A stretch of DNA of 21,067 bases from Pelargonium cotyledonis (lineage: Eukaryota; Streptophyta; Magnoliopsida; Geraniales; Geraniaceae), in assembly GCA_036897625.1 (NCBI GenBank), contig JAYMTA010001227.1, forward strand, positions 1 to 21,067. Direction: 5' to 3'. Below the pieces are notes generated by a model. It was not told the origin of the DNA and ran no database searches. It was given only the letters and a program-made list of their open reading frames with translations. The translations under genes and the position numbers were made by a program. This document shows, piece by piece, positions 9,640-21,060 of this stretch. Numbering within the stretch: position 1 is the first letter of the stretch; each line of letters begins with the position of its first letter.

Positions 9640-10685
9640 GGGTTAGTGTTTTCTTTTTCTTATTTCTAATTTGACCCTGTTAAGTTCATCTATTAGTAAA
9701 CTGACCCTTATACTTTCTGGAATTTCATTCTTTTTCTGTTACTGTTAGTGCTTGTTTGTTTGTTATCTTATTCTTGTGAGGGTTAATTAGTTCGAGATCC
9801 GTGCACTTACTTGAATTTTAGATTTGGCTCTTATTTAGGGTATTTGTTATTTTAGAGCAGACTTATCAAAATTTGTAACTTGGTCAAAATGACCTATTAT
9901 ACGAGGTTACCAGCAGACACGTTGTCACTTCCTTCTACGTCACTCGACCACGTGTACCGTTCTTGCCACCTCAGCGTCCTCTCCTAACAAAACTGAAAAA
10001 TAGTTCCAATCTAGGCATCTCCTTGTAATGTGCTTTTAAAGTGATTACGTGAGGTTTTGATGTCAGTCAATGACTGAAAGCCAGATGATGAAAATTTATC
10101 ATTTTTGGTTTCTTCGACCTATTTTGTCATTTGATCAACCTAGATTAAAGGATATTGTGACTCATTAAAAGATGAGAAAATATAAATAAGATTGACCTAA
10201 TTTTCTCAAAGGTCAATAAGAGATTCACTTGTCAGGTTTGTATTATTGTTGTTTAATAGTAGAAAATATATATAAAGAAAGTACAATATTACAAATTATG
10301 AACCAAATAATCAATTGAGTATCAAAATAAAAAGATTTCACAATTATTTTCAAAGTGAAGTACCACTCTATGCCAACAAAATTCTTCCAATCAAATTTTA
10401 ACGAAGCTGCATACCTTGATACTGGGAACCACACTTGATGGCACCCATTACAACTTCTAATTTTTAAGTTTTTCAACCAAACAAGTACACGAAGTTGTTG
10501 GACGACAAACAAGTAACCACACACAAGATCTATTAAAGGATAGCACTTGAGAACAACAAAAAATTATCCAGAAACACAATTTCAATGAAAAATTAAAATT
10601 TGCATATCCAGATATTAGCAAAGCTAAACAAGCACATTAACTCCCACAAATAACAATCATACACAACATCATAATCATCATATCA
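9640..10685. other. Intergenic region between mS34 and beta-tubulin
   Basis: Spacer holding the mS34 promoter and the beta-tubulin 3' UTR. A CACGTG G-box lies near 9950. A small hairpin with 8-bp arms (ATTGACCT at 10191-10198, AGGTCAAT at 10210-10217) is present. The frame at 10243-10524 (minus) has no conserved features and is rejected. Nothing else is recognised. Confidence 0.5.
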
Positions 10686-12729
<2,044 letters not shown>

Positions 12730-12866
12730 TTTCGCGGGTGGAAGGAGATCGGAGAAGACGAAATGAGAGGGAAGGAACTGGAGAGAGAGTGTGGATCGGA
12801 GGTGAATATGAGGAGAGAGACAAAAAGAGGAGGAGGAGGTTTTATGGAGTGTGGAGAGTGAACCCT

Positions 12867-13053
12867 AACGGCTCAGTTTGGCTGTTCATTTTTATATTGG
12901 GAGTTTTCTTTAACGGAGTGGACAGAAAATCAACGGCTGCCACTTCGAGACCTAACGGATAGCATACCAACGGTTGATTTCGATCGTTAAATTTTGAATT
13001 CAAAAAATTGGGTGGATCACAGCTGGATATTAATGATTTTACCATAAAAACGG
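12867..13053 (+). promoter_or_regulatory. Cluster of AACGG (MSA/MYB3R-like) cores in beta-tubulin promoter
   Basis: Six AACGG cores, all on the plus strand, lie at 12867-12871, 12912-12916, 12932-12936, 12954-12958, 12969-12973 and 13049-13053. The copies at 12864-12873 (CCTAACGGCT) and 12951-12958 (CCTAACGG) fit the mitosis-specific activator consensus YCYAACGGYYA best. Five fall within 107 bp around the probable TATA box. MSA elements bound by three-repeat MYBs drive G2/M expression of plant cyclin B, kinesin and cytoskeletal genes. Cell-cycle control of this tubulin is inferred. Confidence 0.55.
12889..12896 (-). promoter_or_regulatory. TATA box of beta-tubulin
   Basis: TATAAAAA on the minus strand, 160 bp before the ATG. 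Downstream is a CT-rich leader (ctcctcctcctcttttt, ctctctccag) typical of a plant 5' UTR. The leader would be roughly 120-130 nt if transcription starts about 30 bp from the box. Confidence 0.6.
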
Positions 13054-14311
13054 TGTCGTTCCATCCGCGCCTATGTCCGGACAGAGACCGAAGTTTGAAC
13101 TATGAAGTATAGCCGCAAAAGTCAAACCAATCCTAAATCCCAATTTTAGCTATTTCTTCCCCCAAAAATATGCTAAACATTCAAAATTTTGTACAAACTT
13201 TTATGTACAAAATGATGTGGCAATTTAAGTGGAAAACACGTTTTTTGTTTTTTTGTAGTTTAAAATTAATTTTAACGAATAACAACCCGTCACATATGAT
13301 ACTACTACCCTCTCATGAATTTTTGGTGTGAAATGCCCGATTTATTAGACTTACTGCACATGTGGCGCGTTGTGATTCGACCAAGTCACCAACATTATAT
13401 TTAATATGTCATAACTCATCTATTGACCCATCATTTTGTGCAACTAATTTTCTACACATATTACTACTCTTCTTCCCCCACAAATCATTACTTTAAACAA
13501 CATAATAATTCTAAATAAATAGTGTTAATAGTTCTGAATTTCAATACATTTTTTTACAAAATTTTTTGGCACCAAACCAACCGAACTCTACACAACTACG
13601 CTAAATATTGTTCTGTCAACCACAAAGTCGTCGGTAAAAACAAAAACATACATTTCAATCACTTACCCCATAAAAATTTGGTAATTTCATTAGCTAAGAT
13701 ATGTGTAAAACGATTGTCAAGTGTACAAAAGTACTTTTTCCGTCTCAAAATGAGTGTCATATTTATCTAAATTTTTTGTCTCAAATTAAGTGTCTTGTTT
13801 CTATTTTTATGTTATTATATTGTTATTTTTCCCATATTACCCTTATCACTTATGCACATGAAAAAATTTGCACATGAGATGTAAGTGGAAAGGTGAGGGT
13901 AATATTGAAAACACACTAAATTATCTTGTGATTCTTAATTTAAAATAAAATGGAAACAAGACACTCATTTTAAGACGGAAGGAGTATATAATATCGTGTG
14001 AAACATTTCGTTCTTGTTAAATTACGATAAGAGAATCAAGTATTTATATTTAATGTGAGTGATTATAACAAAACGTGTGCGATCAATGAAAAGTGGATAG
14101 CTTGCACCAACATTGCTCATGTATAGCGGGAGTGATAGAGATGACTATATGACTTTATCGTATAAGATAAACCCAAAATCCAATTGGAAAATATTCGGAT
14201 CAAATGGATTTTAAGAGAAGAAATCAAAACATGTTAAGTGTAAGCTCATGTCAGCTACTATTACAAAATCTGGATGCCAAGTGATTGACAATGGGATTTT
14301 ACAGAATATCT
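13054..14311. other. Intergenic region between beta-tubulin and AATF-like gene
   Basis: AT-rich spacer of about 1.26 kb, upstream of beta-tubulin and downstream of the AATF-like gene. It contains a Stowaway-like MITE (13732-13986) and a short perfect hairpin (TTTTGTACA at 13187-13195, TGTACAAAA at 13204-13212). No coding signal beyond short frames. Confidence 0.55.
13732..13986. mobile_element. Stowaway-like MITE with duplicated left end
   Basis: A 251-bp element (13734-13984) between TA dinucleotides. The left end contains CCGTCTCAAAATGAGTGTC and the right end, on the other strand, CTCCTTCCGTCTTAAAATGA then GTGTCTTGTTTCC, a clear Stowaway-type terminal inverted repeat. The left terminal motif is repeated 36 bp further in (GTCTCAAATTAAGTGTC at 13778-13794), and it is this inner copy that extends the match to the right end (TGTCTTGTTTC). 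No open frame. Confidence 0.75.
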
Positions 14312-17300
14312 TTAGGCTACAGAAGCAGGTTTTTGTGTTTTCAGTCCAAACATGTTCTCAGATAGTTTAGGTGCCATAGGAGGAAGATTTACTGGCTGCG
14401 GAGCCATAAAGTTTACTATCTTTTCATGAACATGATACCTGTACGTAGAAGAAACAAAATATTTTATGTATTGATACAAAAAGATCACTTAAAGATCTTT
14501 GCTGATAGAATCGATAGATAGCTCACCTGATTTTGCGACTCTTTGATGCTCGCCTATCCACGATCTTTCTCTTCTTGGTTTGTAGTCTCTTTAGAGCATA
14601 AAAGGCTGTCTCTGTAGATGATCGAAGGAAAGATTGGGTTCAAATAATGGACTTAGTTATCAAATGATTAAGATGATTGGTGTTTTTAGAGGAAAACTTC
14701 TGCAAATTGAGGATGCGAACTAAAATTCAAGATTTGAACCAAAACTAATATCTGACGAGAATAAATGACACACGACACGATTAACTAGTCGTGTCGTGAC
14801 ACTCCTAAGATGCACACTTAAGAGTTTAATTGTAAATTAACCCTAATAACATTCCAAACGTGTTTGGTCATGCCGTGCAAAAAGAGTCCAACATTCTCGT
14901 GTTAAACATGTTGGTTCTATTGTGCAAAATGTGTAGGGTTGTGTTCATGTCAATCTGGCTATATTGTGTCGTATCAACACACTCATTTAGTTATCATGTT
15001 GCACGTTTCGTGTCCGTGTTAAGTAGTGCAGTACACAATCAACCTTCAACACGACACAAGCATGACACAGACACAAATTGCCAGGTCTGGAAATGGAAGT
15101 GAATTGGTGATCAGGAAGCCTAGCTTGGCAGGTATAGACACATGATGCAATCAGACGGCCTTATTTCTGTAAATTTTGGAACCAATATAGACTGGTTGCA
15201 AGTGCAGACAGATTGGGTTAGTGAAATACCAGATGCTGATGGATCTATTGTCTCAAAAAATTCTTTTAGCAGTTGCTGATAGAATTCAACGTCATCCAGA
15301 AGTTCAGGGTCACCATCCGTACGTGATTCCTAAACAGAGTAAGAAATAGCAAATCAGTATTTGCCAAACTAGCACAAATCCAACTTTTATAAGAATCATC
15401 ACAACAAAGAACAGCATATTCGCAAATCTGTCAAGGAAACAGCCTCTCCATACAAAAGCAGGGTAAGGTCACTTGTACATAAATGACCCTGTTCCGCCAT
15501 AGACCCCACAATGGCGGAAGCCTCATGAGCTATGCCGCCTTTTTATCATTATTTCTTTATAATGATCAACATATCTAACTAGTAACTTGTAGGACTATCC
15601 CAACTATGCATTGATGACTGAATTTTTGAAAAGGAAAGTACAAGAGAAAGATTACCTCTACCTCACTGTTGCCAGAACCTTCAGGAACCTGCCCCATAAG
15701 TGAGAAAATTAGTAGAGACATGATATATGAAGACCTAGCAAATCCATGTTTTTTGTTCTCATTCGATGCAAAGAATTGCATTATATCTAACATCATTATC
15801 CATGGGGTATTTATCAACTTACAGCCCCAAAAATGCCAATTGTTGATCTTCGTTGTTGCATTTGCTTGATCATTCTGCTTGGATCTCTCATGTAAGTTGC
15901 CACTTGTTCACTAATATTCTGGGATGAGAAAGTTGAATCAGATCAGTCTTGTCGAAAAGCTGTAACAGAACATGAGCTGCAGTAGTGACAAGGCCAAACC
16001 TGATTAAAAGCTTGTAATTTGCCCTTAATAGCAGCAGCATCGGTTGTCACCTGTGTCTTCCTCTGCCATTTGTCAATGGACTTGTTTTTGAAAGAAGCTA
16101 TTCTACAAGATACCAGCATTGGAAATGTTAGTTAGCTATAAAAACAAAATGGAAAAATGACAGTTGAAAATATAACCAAAGACAGAAAGACACTGTATAG
16201 TATGAACGTATTGAGATATAATATCCCAATAGTGGAACATACATAGTTTATTAGAAATTTAGAATACCTCTTACGAAATTCAGAAACTCGTTCCCATTCT
16301 TCATCCACATCCGAATCCTCAGAGGCTCCACAACTCTTGAATGAACGTACAGAATCATCTGAAAAGAAGGAAACAAGTTTAGCAGACCCTATCAAGATCT
16401 CTATGTACATGTATATCACACTAAAGGCTGTACAACAGAAAATAGGACCCTTAGTTATCTTCATCAAAATGAAACCTAAAGGCGAACCTAAGAATGGGAC
16501 AAGTAAATATTAGAGGATTGCATCTAACCAAGCAAGAGGAAAGGAACTGAACCAAAAGAAAAGGAAGGCCAAAATAAAGGCACGTCATAATTCAAATCCT
16601 AATGACTCCATGATACATTTTGCCAATTTGGATAAGTACTACTACTACACCCACAATATTATGTGGGGAATATCAAGGCTTCAAACTGAACTATGCCTAA
16701 TAAGCAGATAGCAGCGGAAATAAACAGAAAAACTGTAATCCGTGACAATTGCATCATACCATTTGTGGCTTGAACAATAGACGTATTATTCTCGAGCAAA
16801 GCCTGTCAAGGTACAGGTAAGATAAGGTAAAACAATGAAGCAGAGAGTAAAAGAATATTTCATCTAAAGAGTATTATCAAATTACTATAAGCCAATCTTG
16901 ATTGAAAAGTTGGGAAAATAATTTTTTTTTAAAACATATGTAAATTAATTATACCTCCTGTAATTCCAACAGAGAATCTAAAGTCTTCTTAGATGAAGTA
17001 ATCAAGTCTGCATATGCCATATTGACACCATCATCCACATCACAAAATGAAGACCTGACAGACTCCTGCAAACAGACCATTATAACCAACTACAACACTA
17101 AAAACGAATTCTCCAATTGGAAGGGTACAGAAAAAGGACAGGGACCAACAAATACCTGTGGTAGTCTATTTGAACTGTTATATGCTTTCTGAAGTAAGAA
17201 TCTGAACTCCAGAGTTTTGTCCCAGAGAGCCTTCAATAAAAACAACCAAATGAAGGAAGAAAGAAGGTAAATGACATAAAAGTGAGTTACTCAAGTCAGT

Positions 17301-18450
17301 GAGTGGCATTGAACACATTGCACTTATTTCATGCTTAAGAAAATAATAAGTAATAACAATATCACACCTTTTGGTTCTTCACTGATTGACCTTTAAGAAG
17401 ATCCTCATTTTTGTGACATTTCAGGTTCTTTAAAATATCTCTGAATGAAAATATGAATGTGACCATCTCTTTAGAAGAAAAAAAACAAGACTTTCCAGAA
17501 TTCCTAATTTATCACACATGCTACAATCAGAAAACAAATATGAATTGCAATCATGTGTGTACTAGTACCTGATATTGTGCATATCAAATAAGAAACTAAT
17601 CACTAGAAGATTTTGCAACCTAAGATCCACTGTCACAGGTTAGAAAATTCAAGAGGATGTAATTTCTCTTGACTGAATGTAAAAGAGAACTAGTATAGCA
17701 CCAAGACAAAAGCTGGCCGTTCAGCATACTTGAGATAAATAATCTAGATTATATTCTAAACTGCAGATGACATACATAATGTTTTCTAATATGAGGCAAA
17801 ACTGATTAAGATGATCTTCAAAACCATAAAGCAAAATATCAAATTTGTCATAAAGGAACAAAGATCATTCTAGCAGCAAGAAAGAACCCCTAGTCATGAG
17901 TAGTGATCTAGACTTTAAGAAAAACATTAACAGAGGCAAAACATATCATTCTGCATTCGACCAACAAGGAATCGATTAGATCAATCCTCCATCAAGTTGT
18001 TACTACTATTTTTCATTTTTAACAGAACATTTGAGTATTCAATCACATATACTAATAAAAAAAACTTACCGCTCTTGATGATGTAGATTGATATACTCCT
18101 TCTCTAGTTCTTCAATCTCAGCATCTTTCCGCTTACCATCACCTTCTTGATCTGTCCCCTCATCCTCCTCTTCTTCGTCTTCGTCTTCTCCTTCTCCTAC
18201 TTCCTCCTCTATTTCTTCATCTTCACCCTCATCTTCTTCACCCACGTCATCATAATCATCATCATCTTGCTCCATCTAAATTACAAGTCTCCAATTCACA
18301 TAAAACATAAAGAGAAATAGTAACAACAACCAAACCCCAAACAAGTTCAATATTATTCACAAGTAGATTCTCATTCTCTATATCATTGTCATCTTCGAAA
18401 TCACTGTCACTGATTCTACCTTTTCCTGATTGCTTTGAAGGCATCCCCAT
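14312..18450 (-). CDS. AATF/BFR2-type ribosome-biogenesis protein (TRAUB family)
   Basis: Plant counterpart of AATF (Che-1)/yeast Bfr2, a nucleolar factor for early small-subunit pre-rRNA processing. Thirteen coding exons in phase: 18361-18450, 18070-18275, 17368-17440, 17156-17230, 16955-17065, 16760-16802, 16268-16358, 16000-16102, 15823-15918, 15656-15688, 15230-15329, 14527-14611 and 14312-14438; 410 residues. A short head (MGMPSKQSGKGRISDSDFED) precedes an almost purely acidic stretch (about 31-80), then the AATF helical domain (RDILKNLKCHKNEDLLKGQ, ALWDKTLEFRFLLQKAY, 99-200) and WERVSEFRKRIASFKNKSID with KWQRKTQ. The C-terminal TRAUB domain has DDVEFYQQLLKEFFE and KSRKIRYHVHEKIVNFMAP (about 363-382). 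Human (560) and yeast (534) proteins are longer. The GTG at 18459 is preceded by an in-frame TAG, so translation starts at ATG 18450 or 18444. Introns hold a SINE fragment and another repeat. Confidence 0.92.
14768..15088. repeat. Dispersed plant repeat rich in CGTGTCGTG motifs, in AATF-like intron 11
   Basis: This intron stretch begins with an inverted repeat (acacgacacg ... gtcgtgtcgtg, about 14771-14798) and ends with aacacgacacaagcatgaca followed by caaattgccaggtct. The motif pair cacgacac/gtgtcgtg and the end caattgccaggtct recur in many dicot genomes from memory, so I read this as an old dispersed element of about 320 bp. I cannot place it in a named family. Its 80-codon frame (14860-15102) is not a gene. 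Confidence 0.45.
15431..15545 (+). mobile_element. 3' half of a tRNA-derived SINE in AATF-like intron 10
   Basis: The run ggaaacagcctctccatac, then ggtaaggtcacttgtacat, gaccctgttccgccatagac, cccac and ggaagcctcatgagctatgc ending in a T run follows, segment by segment, the body of widespread plant SINEs (acagcctct, ggtaaggt-tgtaca, gaccc-cagaccccac, ggagcctcgtgcac, T-tail). The tRNA-like head is missing, so it is 5'-truncated. No convincing target duplication was found. It is antisense to its host gene. Confidence 0.65.
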
Positions 18451-18989
18451 TTTAAACACCTATGGCATAAGCAGAAAGTGAGAGAAAACGTTACATCAAA
18501 ATTGCATAACATAAAAGACACAATTTATATGGAAGTGGGAGCCTTTCAGGTCATTATTCACACTTCCCACCAGCAGCAATTTAAAATTTGTTTTGGAGAC
18601 TTCCTTACAATTTCAAACCACAATTCCATTTTTGTCATATATTATTCAAAGAGTAAAGTTATAATAGTCCTCCAACTATACACACATATCATTTTTTATC
18701 CCTTAACTATCTTTTAAATAATCATACTTCCTGGTACTACTTGATCTCATCATTCTTGCTCAAACACACATTAGTTTATCTCCTTTAATCTCATATTTTG
18801 CTCTTGCATTAATCTTTATTAACTGAGGACGTGTAGAAAATATGAGACTAAATGAAAGTTAAATTAATAGTTAAATTTAATCAATAAATAAATTTGAAGA
18901 CACTAGGTAATAATATTGAATAACCATACATAATTTTGACCATACGTTATGTCCGTCCTTTGATCACTAAAAATACTAATGAATTCTCA

Positions 18990-19490
18990 GATGAACTGAA
19001 TGAGAAAAATAAATAAAAATCTAATCACACTAAGTGTTAAAACATGAAAGAACCAAACACTTTTCCTGGGAAACAAACAGCACTCCCAGTATAAAATAAG
19101 TATTATGATACGAACCCAATTACTGGGTTGTATAAAAATGGTAACTTTAACAACTAACAGATAACTAAAATAGAAGTATATGATAATTGATGCTCTAAGA
19201 AGAAGAATAAGCAAGAAAATGGCAGAGCAACCATTCAAGAGGAAGAAGAGATTAGAGATGAGGGATAGATCAGAGAATGAGAGAGAGAGAGAGAGGAAGA
19301 GATTTCAATTCATTTCATTGTATTGATAATGGTTCCCCTTTTCCAGACAATGTTGTCTGTATACAGAGCAGTACAACAATACTAAAATGGAACAAATAGC
19401 TATATATGGGCTGGACTAGTAGGAAGTTGGGCTGAGTTGCTATATTGGGCCCAAACAAAACATAAATATTTTGGCTTTTATCATATTACA
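18990..19490 (-). mobile_element. Possible LTR-retrotransposon LTR relic
   Basis: Read on the minus strand from 19490, this starts TGTAATATGATAAAAGCC and continues with the gggccc and gcccaa motifs, a TATA-like catatatagc (about 19400), aatacaatgaaatgaattg and a long CT-rich block. That order (TG start, TATA box, CT-rich R/U5) is that of plant Copia-type LTRs. The far end, a CA terminus, a primer-binding site and a target duplication could not be identified. No internal coding region is present, so at best it is a solo or decayed LTR; a host promoter is the main alternative. Confidence 0.35.
19280..19295. repeat. (GA)8 microsatellite
   Basis: Eight GA units at about 19280-19295, within the CT-rich (minus strand) part of the possible LTR relic. 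Confidence 0.85.
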
Positions 19491-19657
19491 GGGAAAATAA
19501 CAGCTAAGTGCGTGCTCCAATTGGTTCAAACCAAGTCGTAGCGCCAATTCTATTCAGCTCATGAGGTAAATGAGAGGAGTGGAACAGGGAAAAAGGACAT
19601 TCAAAAGAGTACAAAACAAAAAGGAAGATATATAGAAGATCGGAAAGCAGAACATAC

Positions 19658-19720
19658 AGTAGCGACCGCAAGCAGAGCTGCGGAGACGGCGACGGTGACG
19701 GCGACGGAGACGGCAAGGGC
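19658..19720 (-). other. Probable leader exon of AATF-like gene with GC-rich hexamer repeat
   Basis: A GC-rich island in AT-rich surroundings, ending at a consensus donor. It contains five tandem hexamers of form GGNGAC on the plus strand (19682-19711), with the variable base in the mirror order A, C, T, C, A. On the minus strand this would sit in the 5' UTR, where it could form G/C-rich structure. The frame through it (Pro-Ser repeats) starts only at TTG and is not called as protein. The upstream limit is unknown. Confidence 0.4.
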
Positions 19721-20035
19721 TGTGAAACAGGTTACTGCTTTCAATTTTATTGAGACAGTATGTGGTTAGTTAGAGTGGCAGGTGTAAATTGTCATAACTA
19801 TCAAGGACAATGTCGTCATAAGACACAAATTACTAATCTGTTCTTTTTTTTTCAAACGAATTACTAATGTGTTTATTTATTGGATCATATTTTAGACGGA
19901 ATACTCCCTTATAAACTTATTATTCAAATGCACGATATTGTTTTTCGAGATTCAAAAAAGTGACGTAGTCTTTAAAAGTCAGTAAATCGTGTATTTTTCT
20001 TATAATTCTAAGCTTTTTTTTTACTAAATGTGTAT

Positions 20036-20069
20036 TTTCTCATGTAAAGTGTTTACATTACATGAGAAA
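20036..20069. repeat. 12-bp perfect inverted repeat
   Basis: TTTCTCATGTAA at 20036-20047 and its reverse complement TTACATGAGAAA at 20058-20069, with a 10-nt loop. It lies 16 bp outside the Helitron-like terminus. Confidence 0.8.
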
Positions 20070-20085
20070 TGAAAAATCATCTACA

Positions 20086-20112
20086 TTAGTTTGCATCCCG
20101 TGCGATGCACGG
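20086..20112 (-). mobile_element. Helitron-like 3' terminus
   Basis: On the minus strand the sequence reads CCGTGC-ATC-GCACGG (20112 to 20098), eight nucleotides, then CTAA followed by T. A short GC-rich hairpin just before a CTRR end at an A|T junction is the hallmark of a Helitron 3' end. The element would extend toward higher coordinates and its 5' TC end was not identified; it may lie beyond the window. The 8-nt spacing is slightly shorter than the usual 10-12. Confidence 0.5.
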
Positions 20113-20417
20113 ATAGCAAAAACTTACAATTAAAAAAATATATTTTTCATAAAAATATTATTAGTTTGATTAAAATTAGAGATGTGGGTTTTATATTTTG
20201 TAATTTTTCATTTTAATAACTTGTTATAAACTATTTTTACATAAGACATCGAACTTGCAGTGAAATATGTATAAAATGGTATCAAGTCTAATAAAATTAA
20301 TATTATCCTTATTACCTTCCTTTCATTCTTAAGCTAAATTTTAGCTCTAAAAACGATCTCGATATTGTGAGTCCTTTATAATCTTTATTCGAACTTGTCG
20401 TTGTTTCGGTAATTAGA

Positions 20418-20700
20418 TGAACAATAATGTGGCTAATTTGATGGACGGGTGGGCGACAAAAGGATGTTTTTACGTGCTATCGGATAATGCAGGGGTGGGA
20501 GCTGATGGATCGAAGCTGAGGCATACACCCGACCGTCTTTCGCTACCCATTTGAAGCCAATTGATGGGAAAAAGAACTTGTCAAGCAGTAAGAGAAAAGA
20601 AGGCTTTCATTCAATAACTGTGATCAAAACTGTGACATGCCAAATGAGAAAAGAGTATGTTAAGAGTGTGAGTTTGGAGGGGTCTTTTCAGCTAAATCAG
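20418..20700 (+). other. Unassigned island of open frame (possible captured exon)
   Basis: A more GC-rich patch in AT-rich sequence. One plus frame runs from ATG 20418 (MNNNVANLMDGWATKGCFYV onward) to a stop near 20553, after an acceptor-like ggtaattag. A second plus frame is open from about 20507 to a stop near 20700 (WIEAEAYTRPSFATHLKPID ... SLEGSFQLNQ). The minus strand is also open over part of it (LDKFFFPSIGFKWVAKDG). I recognise none of these. It lies inside the territory the Helitron-like element would cover, so a captured gene fragment is possible. Confidence 0.25.
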
Positions 20701-21030
20701 TAGAGTTTTCAATATTAGTTGAGTTACTTATGATGAAGATGATTTCTTTGTGGATTGAAAGTTAAACTAAAGAAAGGTTATGTGAAGAAAAGAAGAAAGC
20801 AAAATAAGAGAAATGCTTTGGGTTCTACATATGAAAACTGATTGCTATAAGACTTAAAAAAGGGACATAAGAAGATTGTAAATAGCAAGTATTGCATAGA
20901 AAATTTGAAATAATTATTCGATATTTGACCAGTAGTTCTTCAAAACTATGATGGAACAGTAACAATTAGTGAAATTTTGAATTATCTTTTCGAGTTGTGG
21001 TTTGTAAAGTAATGTTTTTGTATCATGTTA

Positions 21031-21060
21031 TTGTGTGTGTATATATATATATATATATAT
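21031..21060. repeat. Compound (GT)n(AT)n microsatellite
   Basis: Four GT units followed by ten AT units at the right edge of the window, likely variable in length. Confidence 0.9.

Larger units (their letters stand above)
18451..19657 (-). other. Probable 5' leader intron of the AATF-like gene
   Basis: On the minus strand a good donor (GCTACT|gtatgttctg, at 19657) and the acceptor gccatag|GTGTTTAAAATGG (ending at 18461) would splice a leader exon to the coding start, making an intron of about 1.2 kb. The alternative is that transcription simply starts near 18470-18500. The interval carries a possible LTR relic (about 18990-19490) and AT-rich sequence elsewhere. RNA evidence would decide. 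Confidence 0.4.

Noticed and set aside
9660-9900. Possible inverted repeat between aatttgaccctgttaagtt and aacttggtcaaaatg
   Set aside because: The match is short and interrupted, with no target duplication; not distinguishable from chance.
14860-15102. 80-codon plus-strand frame with Cys-rich start
   Set aside because: It lies wholly in a repeat inside an intron and starts without support.
18987-19238. Hydrophobic 83-codon minus-strand frame
   Set aside because: It starts at TTG, is AT-rich with no conserved motif, and overlaps a probable repeat.
19504-19716. Frame beginning with Pro-Ser repeats on the minus strand
   Set aside because: It starts at TTG, the repeats come from a GC-rich hexamer array in a probable 5' UTR, and the rest is hydrophobic noise.
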